Assembly (NCBI RefSeq): GCF_004004515.1
Contig: NZ_RXOL01000001.1
Span: forward strand, 186,001 to 250,000
Source: Croceicoccus ponticola
GTDB taxonomy: Bacteria; Pseudomonadota; Alphaproteobacteria; Sphingomonadales; Sphingomonadaceae
Reading direction: 5' to 3'
Length of the DNA stretch: 64,000 nt
Shown here piece after piece: positions 9,215 to 18,602 of this stretch (position 1 is its first letter; every line of letters starts with the position of its first letter). The position numbers and the translations under genes were made by a program. The notes beneath the pieces were generated by a model. That model saw only the letters and a program-made list of their open reading frames with translations. It had not been told where the DNA came from and did not search any database.

Positions 9215-9739
9215 TCAGGCCGTTTTCAGCCACGCCCGGTCGTAGGAACGATCCTGCATGTCGTGCCGCCCGAACAGCGCGTCGGCCAGATCGGTCTGCA
9301 AAAATGCGTCGGCGGCAGGTTCCATTCGCGCCCAGTCGTTCACTTCTGATCGATGGGCAAAGCGCCATTCGCCGTCGCGCCGTTCGTACCGATCGATATA
9401 GCGACCGCAGATCGTCATGTCGGACGGCACGCCATCGGCCATGATGCGGTGAAAGGCGTAGAAATAGACCTCGCCATAAGCGACGTCGGCATTGTCGGGG
9501 TCGAATTCGATCAGGTGCTGCCCAATCAGGTGCTGGTTCGCGAGATGTTCGGTCAGCAGTTCCTGCGCAAAGCGCACGAATTCCGGGCCGCTGCCCACGA
9601 ATATGCCGTAATCGGTCGTCGAATCCGGCCAGAACGTTGCCATCTGCAAATCGGCATCCAGCCTGTCCTGCCCGCGCATGTACCGCGCGGCGAGATCGCG
9701 GATGGCATCTTTGGCGATCAGCTTGTCGAGATCGGTCAT
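9215..9739 (-). CDS. SnoaL-like / NTF2-fold protein
   Basis: 174 aa from ATG at 9739 (complement), with GGAG about 8 bases upstream; a longer frame to 9844 would overlap the VOC gene and is rejected. The sequence (KDAIRDLAARYMRGQDRLDADLQMATFWPDS) is the start of a SnoaL-like, NTF2-fold domain of the kind found in nuclear transport factor 2 family proteins of catabolic clusters. Ring-hydroxylating oxygenase beta subunits have the same fold and length, and this gene is two genes downstream of a Rieske alpha subunit with no other beta subunit, so a small-subunit role is possible but unproven. A hydratase or isomerase acting on a ring-opened intermediate is the alternative. Confidence 0.7.
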   Translation of the reverse strand: MTDLDKLIAKDAIRDLAARYMRGQDRLDADLQMATFWPDSTTDYGIFVGSGPEFVRFAQELLTEHLANQHLIGQHLIEFDPDNADVAYGEVYFYAFHRIMADGVPSDMTICGRYIDRYERRDGEWRFAHRSEVNDWARMEPAADAFLQTDLADALFGRHDMQDRSYDRAWLKTA

Positions 9740-9758
9740 AGGGTCTCCGGGCACGGCA

Positions 9759-10343
9759 TCAGCCCACCGTTTCGGTTTTGGGCAATAGAGGCGTGCGTTG
9801 GTAAAAGGCGAGATCCTCGATCTCGTAAGTCGGCGGCGTGTCATCGGTCCGCGCGTCGTGCAACCGTTTCCAGTGCGCGAACAGGCCCATGATATGCGGC
9901 GGGTCGCCGTGGATTTCGGTGAAGACGCCGTTCAGCGCGCGGGTGTCGAAATAGGCGGCGTTCACTTCGTCCGCGTAGAGTTCGGTCGCAAGGTCGTAGC
10001 CGCGATCCAGCCACCACTGCCGTTCGGCATCGAAGTCCGATACGAGATAGGCGATATGGTGAAAGCCTTCCTCTCCCGGTGCGAACATGTCGCGATAGAT
10101 CGACGGCTTGTCGTCGTGCTGTTCGATGAACTGGATCATCGTATCGCCAAGATAACCGAAGGCATAGGACACGTCCGCCTCCACCGCCGCGCCGCGATAG
10201 GTGAATTCCTCGCAATCGTGGTGGCGGACCATGCAGAACGGCCCCGCGCCAAAACATTCGGCCCAGTTGCGCGAAGCTTCGTCGATCGAACGTACGAAAT
10301 AGGCTTGCTGGAAAAGTTCGCGCCTCATCACCGGCTTCGTCAT
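9759..10343 (-). CDS. VOC-fold (glyoxalase/extradiol dioxygenase superfamily) protein
   Basis: 194 aa. Two beta-alpha-beta-beta-beta repeats are recognisable: residues 10-75 (FQQAYFVRSIDEASRNWAEC to FIEQ) and 92-147 (EGFHHIAYLVSDFDAERQWW to FTEIHGDP). Candidate metal ligands are E74, H95/H96 and E143; the usual first histidine is replaced by glutamine near residue 13, so metal chemistry is uncertain. Its start overlaps the stop of the oxygenase alpha subunit by 4 bp, so the two are translationally coupled and likely act in one pathway, for example as an epimerase, isomerase or lyase on the oxygenase product. The substrate cannot be told from sequence. Confidence 0.75.
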   Translation of the reverse strand: MTKPVMRRELFQQAYFVRSIDEASRNWAECFGAGPFCMVRHHDCEEFTYRGAAVEADVSYAFGYLGDTMIQFIEQHDDKPSIYRDMFAPGEEGFHHIAYLVSDFDAERQWWLDRGYDLATELYADEVNAAYFDTRALNGVFTEIHGDPPHIMGLFAHWKRLHDARTDDTPPTYEIEDLAFYQRTPLLPKTETVG

Positions 10344-11575
10344 TCCGCCGCCTCGTCGAGCCGGTGTTCGGCAAAGCGCGATAGCAACTGTTCGACGGCC
10401 AGTCCTTCGGGAATGCGCTCCGCGCCGATCCGGCGGTCCACCTCTTCGTGGAACCAGTAAATTCGGCGTTCCTGGTAATTGATCATCATGCCGGTAAAGC
10501 CGCCCGATTCAAGACTGCGCTGAATGGGGCCAAGGTTCATCATGTCTTCTTCGAGCACGTCGTCGAATATCGGCAGGAACCGCTCCCAGAACGCCGGCCG
10601 TTCGCCATCGCCCCAGTCGGGCGCCACGTAAATCGCCTGCATCGTGCATTTGCCGACCCCGTCTGGCCAGAACAGCAGCACCGGAAAACCGGTCGGTTCC
10701 ACCGGCGTGATCAGGTTGGGAAAGGCCATGTAGGCGACGTTGTTCATGCGATAGAGATCGGGCATCGTCGCGATGTCGGGCGCGCCTTCGAACTCCACGA
10801 AGTTCAGGCCCTGGTTCATCTTCTTGCGTACCGCCATCCGTGAATGGCCGCCCTCCATCAATCCCATCGCCGCCGCCTTGTGGTCCAGCATGATGCCGGC
10901 GTTGGTCGGGTGGATGGTGTTGATGTGATAGACCTCCAGAAAGGCGTCCATCGCCACCTTCCAGTTGCAGGCGACCGAATATTCCTGAACGTGCAGCGTG
11001 CGCAGCTTTTCCATGCCGACGCAGTCCAGTTCCGCCGTCAGCGGGCCGAGATAGTCGAGCAGCGGTTCGGCATCCTTGTCGAGGTTGACGAAGACCCAGC
11101 CGCCCCACACATCACACGACGCTTCGATCAGGCCCCGGTCGCTCTTGTCCAGACAGGGAAAGTCGCGTTCGTCCGGCACGCCCTTGAGCTTGCCGTCGAG
11201 GCCGTAGGACCACGAGTGGTACTGGCAGCGCAGCAGCCGCGTATTCCCCGCATCGTCGCGCACTACCGGCGCCCCGCGATGGCGGCAGGTGTTGTAGAAG
11301 GCGCGGATTTTCTCGTCCTGCCCGCGCACGAGCAGCAGGGGCACGCCCAGCTTGTCCCACAGCCGATAGTCACCCACCTTGCGCAGATCTTCGTCACGCC
11401 CGGCGCAGACCCAGCTGCGGGTCAGGACGCTTTCACGCTCGAGCCGGAAGAACTCTTCGCTGGTATAGCGACCGCCCGGAATTTCCGGCAGCGGCGGGAA
11501 GTCGGGTCGCGGTCCGGTTCGCGCAGATTCGAAGGCGATGACCTTTTCGACTTCGTCATAGACGGTATCCGACAT
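10340..11575 (-). CDS. Rieske-type aromatic ring-hydroxylating oxygenase, alpha subunit
   Basis: 411 aa, usual length for the family. The Rieske [2Fe-2S] site is C97-R-H99 and C117-x2-H120 (NTCRHRGAPV and LRCQYHSWSYGLDGKL). The mononuclear iron site follows the NWKVAMDAFLEVYH pattern, with the bridging D210 and ligands H217 and H222; the third ligand, an Asp near residue 360, is expected. Such enzymes insert O2 into aromatic or other hydrophobic compounds using a separate reductase. No reductase or ferredoxin gene is present in the window, so the electron donor is encoded elsewhere. First gene of a three-gene - strand unit with the VOC and SnoaL-like proteins. GGAGAGGAACC precedes the ATG at 11575 and provides a good ribosome-binding site. 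Confidence 0.88.
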   Translation of the reverse strand: MSDTVYDEVEKVIAFESARTGPRPDFPPLPEIPGGRYTSEEFFRLERESVLTRSWVCAGRDEDLRKVGDYRLWDKLGVPLLLVRGQDEKIRAFYNTCRHRGAPVVRDDAGNTRLLRCQYHSWSYGLDGKLKGVPDERDFPCLDKSDRGLIEASCDVWGGWVFVNLDKDAEPLLDYLGPLTAELDCVGMEKLRTLHVQEYSVACNWKVAMDAFLEVYHINTIHPTNAGIMLDHKAAAMGLMEGGHSRMAVRKKMNQGLNFVEFEGAPDIATMPDLYRMNNVAYMAFPNLITPVEPTGFPVLLFWPDGVGKCTMQAIYVAPDWGDGERPAFWERFLPIFDDVLEEDMMNLGPIQRSLESGGFTGMMINYQERRIYWFHEEVDRRIGAERIPEGLAVEQLLSRFAEHRLDEAAE

Positions 11576-11944
11576 CGGCGGTTCCTCTCCTGCTCACCCA
11601 ACGATTCTTTGGGGCTGAGCCAAGTTGCTGTAAATGCGCCGTTTTCTTTGACGCCATTTCCCACGATGCAACCGCATCGCCGAGCTTTGCACACCTGTCG
11701 AAAGGGATAGATGGCGAGCGATCGGGCGCCCCACCATCGAAGGGGCATTTCGCTTAAGCCGAGGCGTCGCCCGCTCCCGGTCGAACTGGGGCAAACTATG
11801 GGTTAGGACAGTTTCGTCAGCCTGTCTCGCGACGCAGTCTGCGCATCGATCACGACAGGGTCAAGAACGATTGGGGCCAAGAAAAACAGGGGCCAAGGGC
11901 GCATCAGACGCAGGCGGGCACCGGGTCGGCACGGGAAGGATATC
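11576..11944. other. Divergent intergenic region
   Basis: This 369-bp stretch separates the oxygenase operon (- strand) from the SDR gene (+ strand) and must hold the promoters of both. Short frames exist on either strand but none has a ribosome-binding site or recognisable sequence. No operator palindrome or regulator gene was recognised next to it. Confidence 0.5.
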
Positions 11945-12739
11945 ATGGAAGACAAGGTTTTGACGGGCAAGGTCGCGATCGTCACCGGCGCGGGTCGCGG
12001 CATCGGGCGGGCGATCGCGATGGCCTATGGCGCGGCGGGCGCGAAAGTCGTCGTCGCCTCGCGCACGCCCGACACGGTGGAGCGCGTGGCAAAGGAGATC
12101 AACGACGCGGGCGGCACAGCCATCGGCGTGGCAGTCGATGTGGGCCATCGCGATCAGGTCTTCGCCTGCGTCGACAAGGCGGTCGAAGCATTCGGCGCGG
12201 TCCACATCCTCGTCAACAATGCGCAAGGGTTCGGCACCGAAGCCGATCCCCAGCCGTCGACCGTATTCGTCGCGTGCGAGGATACCGACGAGGACGAGTG
12301 GGAATATACGTTTCGCACCGGCGCGACGGCCAGCCTGTGGTTCATGAAGGCCTGTTTTCCGCACATGAAGCAGGCAGGTTACGGCAAGATCATCAACTTC
12401 GCGTCGAGTTCGGGCCAGATCGGGTTCGAAGGCAACACCTGCTATAACGTGACGAAGGAAGCGATCCGCGCCCTCTCGCGCACCGCCGCCCGCGAATGGG
12501 GGCAGTACGGGATCAACGTGAACATCATCAATCCCGCGCTCGAAACCCGCGCGTTCGACAAGTGGAAACAGGCGCGGCCCGAATTCGTCGAGGCGTTGAA
12601 GGACAAGATCCCGATGCGGCGGCTGGGCAATCCGGATCGCGATGCCGGCCCGATCGCGGTATTCCTCGCCAGCTCCGGTTCCGACTATATCACCGGTCAG
12701 ACGGTCATGCTCGAAGGTGGCATGCACACGCTTCCCTGA
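11945..12739 (+). CDS. Short-chain dehydrogenase/reductase (SDR family oxidoreductase)
   Basis: 264 aa classical SDR. The cofactor motif TGAGRGIG spans residues 14-21, the NNAQ motif (normally NNAG) is at 91-94, and the catalytic triad is a Ser in SSS 154-156, Y167 and K171 (YNVTK). The C-terminus (SDYITGQTVMLEGGM) is typical. R40 after beta-2 (VVVASR) favours NADP(H), although this is inference. The insert 96-120, rich in acidic residues, is longer than usual and may shape the substrate pocket. Divergently transcribed from the Rieske oxygenase operon, so it may oxidise the diol or alcohol made there. GGAAGG about 9 bases before the ATG supports the start. Confidence 0.88.
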   Translation: MEDKVLTGKVAIVTGAGRGIGRAIAMAYGAAGAKVVVASRTPDTVERVAKEINDAGGTAIGVAVDVGHRDQVFACVDKAVEAFGAVHILVNNAQGFGTEADPQPSTVFVACEDTDEDEWEYTFRTGATASLWFMKACFPHMKQAGYGKIINFASSSGQIGFEGNTCYNVTKEAIRALSRTAAREWGQYGINVNIINPALETRAFDKWKQARPEFVEALKDKIPMRRLGNPDRDAGPIAVFLASSGSDYITGQTVMLEGGMHTLP

Positions 12740-13242
12740 TCGTGGGCGCCCGCGATCATCTGCCGCGACACTATGCGTTTCGACACTGCAGGACTTGGCC
12801 AAATCCAAAGCGAGTCGTGCGTCCGCGGTACGCACGGCGACCCTGTTTCGGCTCCATCCGACCTGTCCACAGGCGCGAGCGGGCACCCGATGATGTTTCT
12901 CGTACAACTTCGCTGTCTATGGGTTTGGCGGAGGGCAGGGCGAAATATCCCCTAACGCCTATTACAAACTCTGTTAAGTTGTAGCCGCGCTACGGAGGGG
13001 AAATGCAGCATCCACCGGACATTTTGCACAAATGGGTCCGGACCGACCAAACAAATATGTAAAATCCGGGAACTGTTATTGGAGGAGCGGGTTTCACGGT
13101 ATGGTCATTAACGTATTGGATACCCATTCGGCGTAGCTGACCATCACTCTCGTACCGAAGTTAATTCGTGCAGACCGTTGACTTCACCCTGTTGTCGGGT
13201 GCACGATTGATACATTACCATAAAGCCTATTTGGGGGAACAA
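12740..13242. other. Long leader/intergenic region upstream of the autotransporter
   Basis: About 500 bp without a recognised gene. It turns visibly AT-rich from about 12955. Two very short frames with good ribosome-binding sites lie here: a 19-codon ORF at 13003 and a 12-codon-like frame starting ATG 13101 after GGAGGAG at 13081-13087. ATGGTCA (13101-13107) is repeated inverted as TGACCAT (13138-13144). A TTGACT box (13178-13183) is a possible -35 element, but no convincing -10 follows at the right distance. Confidence 0.4.
13003..13062 (+). CDS. Possible 19-aa leader peptide
   Basis: ATG at 13003 preceded by GGAGGGG (12994-13000), one of the strongest ribosome-binding sites outside the ribosomal genes, and closed by TAA at 13060-13062. 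The peptide reads MQHPPDILHKWVRTDQTNM. No homology recognised. It lies 180 bp upstream of the autotransporter start in a region without other genes, so it could be a translated leader. It may also be a chance frame; a 19-codon ORF by itself carries little weight. Confidence 0.25.
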   Translation: MQHPPDILHKWVRTDQTNM

Positions 13243-16200
13243 ATGGCATTAAATAAGCGCATGTTGGTGCTCGGAGCATCAACGATAGCAATCGGCATAG
13301 CCGCTCCCGTCTACTCACAGACAGTTCCTGGATCCTTTGATTCCTTTACCGCTGACACTGTCGACGAAACGCTGGTCATCAGCGAAATTGGCGACGAAAA
13401 CGCTTCTGGCGTTACAGATATCGGCGGCGCAACTTCAGCCGCAGTCGTATTCGACGAAACGAACGGCGCCGTAATTCAGACCGGCAGCGCAACGCTTTCC
13501 GACCTCAATCTCGAAATCGTGAATGATGGCAGCTACACCATCGGCGCGATCGCTGAGGCTTCCGGAACCGCGACTGCGGACATCAGCAACGCCATTTATC
13601 AGAATGGCACCGCGAACGAAACCGGACGCGTTACCATCTCCAACACCGGCGACCTGTCGGTCATCGCGGACGCCAAGGCAGTCGGCGACGGAATTGCCGA
13701 AGCTTCCGCCGATGTCAGCAAGGGCATTCGCCAGGAAGTCTATGGCGAGGCCGCCATCGCAAACCTGACGAACAGCGTTGACGGTGTGATTTCCATCGTC
13801 GCCTCCGCTTCTGCGGATGGTTCGCGCGCGGATGCAGACGCTTCGGTTGCCACTGGTATCTATCAGTATGCTTCGGGCGATGACGCAACGGCGTCCGTCG
13901 TTAATGACGGCACGTTCACTCTTTCGGCGGTTGCGACCGCAGCTGGCACCGACGTTGATGGCAGCGGTACTGAAGCCGATGCCTATGCTTATGCATCGAA
14001 CGGCATTTATCAGTACGGTGAATCGGATGTCGGCGATGTCTCGCTGACGATCGTCAACAATGGCGAGTTTTCCGTTACGGCTGATGCTGGCGCGATTGCT
14101 ACGAACGACGATCTCACCGGTGGCGACGCAGACGCCTACGCTCTGATCGAAACCGCGATCTCGCAGGAAGCCAACGCTTACGATGGCGGCAGCATTTCGC
14201 TCGCAGCCACCAACAACGGCACGATTGACATCGCCGCTGTCGCAAACGCTACGGCTGACGGCTATGCCGACGCCGACGCTTATGCAACGACGGGCATCTA
14301 TCAGAGCGCCGACGCATTTGGCGGGGGCGATGTTGCTCTCGACATTACCAATGCCGGAACGTTCACTTACACGGCCGACGCATCGGCAGCAGGCTTTGGC
14401 GCATCGGCTTCGGCCACCGTCGAAGAAGCGCTTTCGCAGGCTGGCAGCGCGCATGCCACGGTCTCTGCTGCTTCGGGTTCTGTGGCCCTTACCATGACGA
14501 ATACGTCGACTGGTGTGGTGACTGCAGAGGCAAATGCCGCGGCAGTGGCTACGGGAACCGGCGCTGATGCGTTCGCATCGGCAACGTACATCATCTATCA
14601 GTCTGCCAGTGCAGATGATGGCGATGCAGCGGCCACGGTGACCAACGATGGCATGATCGATGTCGGCGTTTCCGCTTCCGCGATCGCACAGAACGTCGAC
14701 GGTACGGCTGGCGACGCTGAAGCGACCGCATCGGCGTCCGTCGTATTCTCGCAGAATGCCGACGTGGATACCTTGGGCAACGCGACCGTCACTCTTGCCA
14801 ATAGCGGCACGATGAACGTCGACTTGTCCGCGGACGCGATGGCAGACGGCGCAGCTTACGCCAGCGTCGAAGTTAGCCAGGTTCTTTATCAGGACGCCGA
14901 TGTCGATGGCATGGGCGATGCTACTGTGGCGTTCGAAAACAGCGGCACCTTCTCCCTTACGGGCAGCGCCAATGCGACGGGCGGTACTTACGCTCAAGCA
15001 ACCGCTACCGGCGATGAAGAAGTAACGCTTTACCAGCGGGCCAATGCGGGCACTTGGGAAGCGGAAGATTCGGGCAATGCGTCCGTTTCGCTAACCAACA
15101 CCTCAACGGGCGTCATCGACATCGCATTCGCCGCGAATGCGATTGCCACCGACGGTGTTGCGAATGCCTACGCCTTCCTCTCGAGTGCGCCTTATCAGGA
15201 AGCGAACTCGATTTACGGTGATGCTTCGGTTGAGCTCGTCAATGACGGTTCATTCGACATCGCGGTTGCGGCAAATGCAGAAGGCGTCGCCGCCGCTAAT
15301 GCAGTCGACGCCGCTAATGCAATCGCCGTTGTCTCGGGCATTTCGCAGGAAGCTTATGCGCCCAATGGTGCGGCATCGCTTGCCGTTACCAACACTGGTT
15401 CGCTGACGCTCTCTGCGCTTGCGGAAAGCAGCGCGACCGACACCACCGGCCTATCGGCCGGCGCCTATGCGGTGGCAGTAGTAGGCGGCGCGATCAGCCA
15501 GTCTGGTTATGGCGAGTCGATCATGGCCGCCGTCACCAACAGCAGTGTCATCGACGTGGCAAGCTCGGCTTCGGCCACTGGCAAGAACGCCTATGCAATT
15601 GCCATTGCCGAAGGTGTCGATCAGGACGTTTCGGCAGAAACCGATGCGGAAGTCTCGTTTGCCAACGGCGGCGACTTGTCCGTCGCAGCGGACCTGACGG
15701 CAACGGGCATCACCTTTGCCGGCGGCTATGCTATAGCCACTGGTGTCAGGCAGTCCGCAGACGGCGTGGCGCCGTCCTTCACCTTCGCGAACGATGGTGC
15801 GATGGCAGTCAGCGCAGACGTGGCCGTTTCGGCTACGGCTCCGGTCGCGAGCATCGACGCTGGGGGCGGCTATGCCTACGCTCTTGGTTATGAGCTCGAT
15901 GCCTCTGACTCGGGTGGCATTATCGACGTATCGAACAGCGGTTCGATCGACGTATCCGCGTCCCTGACGGGAGAGGGCGGCGCAAGGGCCGTCGGCATGC
16001 TCCTGGAAAGCGAAGCCTCTTCCGAACTTCTCCCGCCGATCTTCCCGGTCGACCACGTAACGGGCGGCGTTCTGTCCGGTACCGTGGCCAACACCGGCAC
16101 GATGACCGTAATGGCATCGGCAACGGGCGGTCTTTCGAACTTCGCGACGGCGACCGGTTATCAGATCAATGCCGGCCTGGCCGACGTTACGCTGACCAAC

Positions 16201-18477
16201 ACCGGCACCATTTCGGTTTCGGCACTGACGGATGGCGGAGTTTCGGAAGCGACGGGCATCGTCGTTACCGATCTCGGCGGCGTGGATCCCCTGGAAGAAT
16301 ACTACTTCGTCCTCAACAACGACGGTGGTTCGATCATCGCCGAAGAAAGCATCGATGGCGGTGCAACGTGGACACGTGGCATGGCGATCGACGTCACTGC
16401 CTCGCCCAACCCGGTGCAGATCAACTTCACCGGCGACGGCAGCGTCTACGGCAACATCGACATTCTGGCTGGTGACGAAATCACCGTTTCGGATGGCGAA
16501 ACTGCCTTTGACGGCATCCTGAACCCCGGTGGCGAGCTCGAAGGCTCGGTCCTGGTCACGGATGGCGGCACGCTCTACCTGGTCGATGAACCGACGGCGA
16601 ACCCGTCCTACGACGGCCCGGCACAGCTCAACGTGGACAGCTTCACGGTGTCTTCGGACTCCACGCTGGCACTGCAACTGCCGAGCAACTCGCTGACCGA
16701 AGGCTCGTACCCGACGGTTGTGGCAAACACGGCCGACATCACCGATGCGTCGCTTCTGGTTCGTGCGTCGAGCGAAAACGGTCTCTATGCCGACAGCTAC
16801 GACTTCCAGGACGTGATCGACGCGAACGTGCTGACCGGCGAGTTCGCTTCGGTAACGACAGACAACCTGTTCTTCACCGCCGACGCTACTTACGACGATA
16901 TGGCCAATGTCGATCTCGCGCTTAACCGCACGCCGTTCGACATGATCCCGGGGCTGACGGTCAATCAGACCAATGTCGGCGCAGGCATCGAAAACGTCTA
17001 CTCGAACGCACTTACCGGTCCGTTCGGCGGCTTGGTGAGCGAACTGTTCAACCTCGACGAAAATAGCTACCCCGACGCACTCGATCAGCTTTCGGGTGAC
17101 ATGTACGCCGGCTATCTGCAGGGCTTGCGCAACAACGCACTGCAAATGAACGGCATCATCTCCGACCAGATCGATTGCGCCATCAGCATCGACGGGCCGC
17201 AGAAGTGTCAGGATCGCAACGGCGAAACCCGCCTTTGGGGTCTGGTTGGCTACAACGACGTATCCGTCGACGACGACGGTAACGGTTCAGGCTACGTGGG
17301 TGACCACTGGTCGGCTCTGGTTGGTCTCGACTACACGATCAGCAACTTCACGATCGGCGCTTTCGGCGGCTATCGTGACAGCGATCAGGTCTATGATCGT
17401 TACAACGGCAAGATCTCGTCGAAGGGTTGGCAAGTTGGCCTTCTCACGGCTTACGATGTGGGCAACTTCTACATCCGCGCCCTGGGCAGCTACACCGACC
17501 TCAAGGCGGACGCGCATCGCAATGTGTCGATCGGTTCCTTCGTGGATCGGATCAACTCCGACCCCGATGCAAAGGTGCTCTCGCTTTACGGCGAAGGCGG
17601 TCTGCGCTTCGACCTTGGCAATGCTTGGCTGACGCCCTTCGCGGCAGTCGACTACACCAAGGTCAAGTTCGCCGGTTTTGAGGAACGCGGCCTTCCGGGC
17701 GTCAACCTCAATGTCGATGGACAGAGCCAGGATCAGACGTCGCTCGTTGCTGGTGCCAAGTTGGCAGCCAACTTCGGAGGCATCGTGCCTGAGGCCAAGG
17801 TTGCATATCGCTATGACCTGACTGACGATCCGTTCGGCTACACGGCGTCTTTCGCCTCGAACGGCGGCAGCGAGTTCACGGCCTATGCTCCTGAAACCGC
17901 ACGCGGTTCGCTGGTTGCCGGGCTTAGCCTCGCAGCACTGATGGGCGATCGCTTCACCGGCCGCATTGGCTGGCAGGGACGCTTCAACAGCGACGTTACG
18001 GATAACGCGTTCTACGGCAGCCTGACCTATACCTTCGGTCAAGCCGCTCCGCCGCCTCCGCCGCCCCCGCCCCCGCCGCCCCCGCCGCCCCCTCCGCCGC
18101 CCCCGCCGCCGCCGCCGGCAGCGGTCTGCAACACGGGCCCCTACATCGTGTTCTTCGATTGGGATTCGGCTGAGATCACGTCGGAAGCGGCTTCGATCCT
18201 CGACAGCGCGGTTGCAGCCTATGCGGATTGCGAAAGCGTTCCGATCATGCTGGCAGGCTATACCGACCGTTCGGGTAGCGAGCAGTACAACCTGGGTCTC
18301 GCGGCACGCCGCAACGACTCGACCCGTGCGTACCTGACCGCTCGTGCAATCCCCGACTCGGCGATCACGAGCCAGGCCTTCGGCGAAGCGAACCCCAGGG
18401 TTCCGACTGCCGACGGTGTCCGCGAACTGCAGAACCGCCGCGTGGAAATCACGTACGGTCCGGGTTCGGGCATGTAA
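13243..18477 (+). CDS. Giant repeat-rich autotransporter fused to an OmpA-like domain
   Basis: 1744 aa from ATG 13243, with GGGGGA 6 bases upstream; a GTG start at 13168 would only add an unlikely leader in front of the signal peptide (MALNKRMLVLGASTIAIGIA, cleavage after VYSQ). Residues of about 60-1130 form a passenger of some 20 imperfect 40-60 aa repeats, each with an Ala-rich AxAxA strand, an IYQ/ISQ phrase and an N(D/S)G turn, as expected of a beta-helix. About 1325-1600 is an autotransporter barrel (RLWGLVGYNDV to YGSLTYTFG). Then come 23 consecutive prolines (1603-1625; bases 18049-18117) and an OmpA/MotB-type peptidoglycan-binding domain (PYIVFFDWDSAEIT, GYTDRSGS, NRRVEI) with a probable disulfide pair. 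Inference: a surface adhesin tied to the cell wall. A strong terminator follows. Confidence 0.85.
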   Translation: MALNKRMLVLGASTIAIGIAAPVYSQTVPGSFDSFTADTVDETLVISEIGDENASGVTDIGGATSAAVVFDETNGAVIQTGSATLSDLNLEIVNDGSYTIGAIAEASGTATADISNAIYQNGTANETGRVTISNTGDLSVIADAKAVGDGIAEASADVSKGIRQEVYGEAAIANLTNSVDGVISIVASASADGSRADADASVATGIYQYASGDDATASVVNDGTFTLSAVATAAGTDVDGSGTEADAYAYASNGIYQYGESDVGDVSLTIVNNGEFSVTADAGAIATNDDLTGGDADAYALIETAISQEANAYDGGSISLAATNNGTIDIAAVANATADGYADADAYATTGIYQSADAFGGGDVALDITNAGTFTYTADASAAGFGASASATVEEALSQAGSAHATVSAASGSVALTMTNTSTGVVTAEANAAAVATGTGADAFASATYIIYQSASADDGDAAATVTNDGMIDVGVSASAIAQNVDGTAGDAEATASASVVFSQNADVDTLGNATVTLANSGTMNVDLSADAMADGAAYASVEVSQVLYQDADVDGMGDATVAFENSGTFSLTGSANATGGTYAQATATGDEEVTLYQRANAGTWEAEDSGNASVSLTNTSTGVIDIAFAANAIATDGVANAYAFLSSAPYQEANSIYGDASVELVNDGSFDIAVAANAEGVAAANAVDAANAIAVVSGISQEAYAPNGAASLAVTNTGSLTLSALAESSATDTTGLSAGAYAVAVVGGAISQSGYGESIMAAVTNSSVIDVASSASATGKNAYAIAIAEGVDQDVSAETDAEVSFANGGDLSVAADLTATGITFAGGYAIATGVRQSADGVAPSFTFANDGAMAVSADVAVSATAPVASIDAGGGYAYALGYELDASDSGGIIDVSNSGSIDVSASLTGEGGARAVGMLLESEASSELLPPIFPVDHVTGGVLSGTVANTGTMTVMASATGGLSNFATATGYQINAGLADVTLTNTGTISVSALTDGGVSEATGIVVTDLGGVDPLEEYYFVLNNDGGSIIAEESIDGGATWTRGMAIDVTASPNPVQINFTGDGSVYGNIDILAGDEITVSDGETAFDGILNPGGELEGSVLVTDGGTLYLVDEPTANPSYDGPAQLNVDSFTVSSDSTLALQLPSNSLTEGSYPTVVANTADITDASLLVRASSENGLYADSYDFQDVIDANVLTGEFASVTTDNLFFTADATYDDMANVDLALNRTPFDMIPGLTVNQTNVGAGIENVYSNALTGPFGGLVSELFNLDENSYPDALDQLSGDMYAGYLQGLRNNALQMNGIISDQIDCAISIDGPQKCQDRNGETRLWGLVGYNDVSVDDDGNGSGYVGDHWSALVGLDYTISNFTIGAFGGYRDSDQVYDRYNGKISSKGWQVGLLTAYDVGNFYIRALGSYTDLKADAHRNVSIGSFVDRINSDPDAKVLSLYGEGGLRFDLGNAWLTPFAAVDYTKVKFAGFEERGLPGVNLNVDGQSQDQTSLVAGAKLAANFGGIVPEAKVAYRYDLTDDPFGYTASFASNGGSEFTAYAPETARGSLVAGLSLAALMGDRFTGRIGWQGRFNSDVTDNAFYGSLTYTFGQAAPPPPPPPPPPPPPPPPPPPPPPPAAVCNTGPYIVFFDWDSAEITSEAASILDSAVAAYADCESVPIMLAGYTDRSGSEQYNLGLAARRNDSTRAYLTARAIPDSAITSQAFGEANPRVPTADGVRELQNRRVEITYGPGSGM

Positions 18478-18510
18478 GCAACACGCTAGTCAAACAGCGT
18501 AAGAACACAG

Positions 18511-18539
18511 AAAAAGGGGGGATTTTCCCCCCTTTTTTT
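18511..18539 (+). terminator. Rho-independent terminator after the autotransporter
   Basis: GGGGGG (18516-18521), loop ATTTT, CCCCCC (18527-18532), flanked by five As and followed by seven Ts. It lies 33 bp after the autotransporter stop and separates it from the TPR-sulfotransferase gene. Confidence 0.92.
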
Positions 18540-18602
18540 GCGATACCGTTCAGGCCCGAGATTCATTGAGGAGCGTTCCGTCTCGGACGGAGCGAATGGA
18601 AC

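Noticed and set aside
12738-12757. Near-palindrome GATCGTGGGC/GCCCGCGATC at the SDR stop as a terminator
   Set aside because: No T-run and no proper loop; likely chance.
15451-17145. 564-codon antisense frame inside the autotransporter
   Set aside because: Codon-repeat mirror of a GC-rich repetitive gene; no family similarity or ribosome-binding site.
18049-18117. Proline run as a sequencing artefact
   Set aside because: The reading frame is preserved across it, mixed Pro codons are used and a complete OmpA domain follows.
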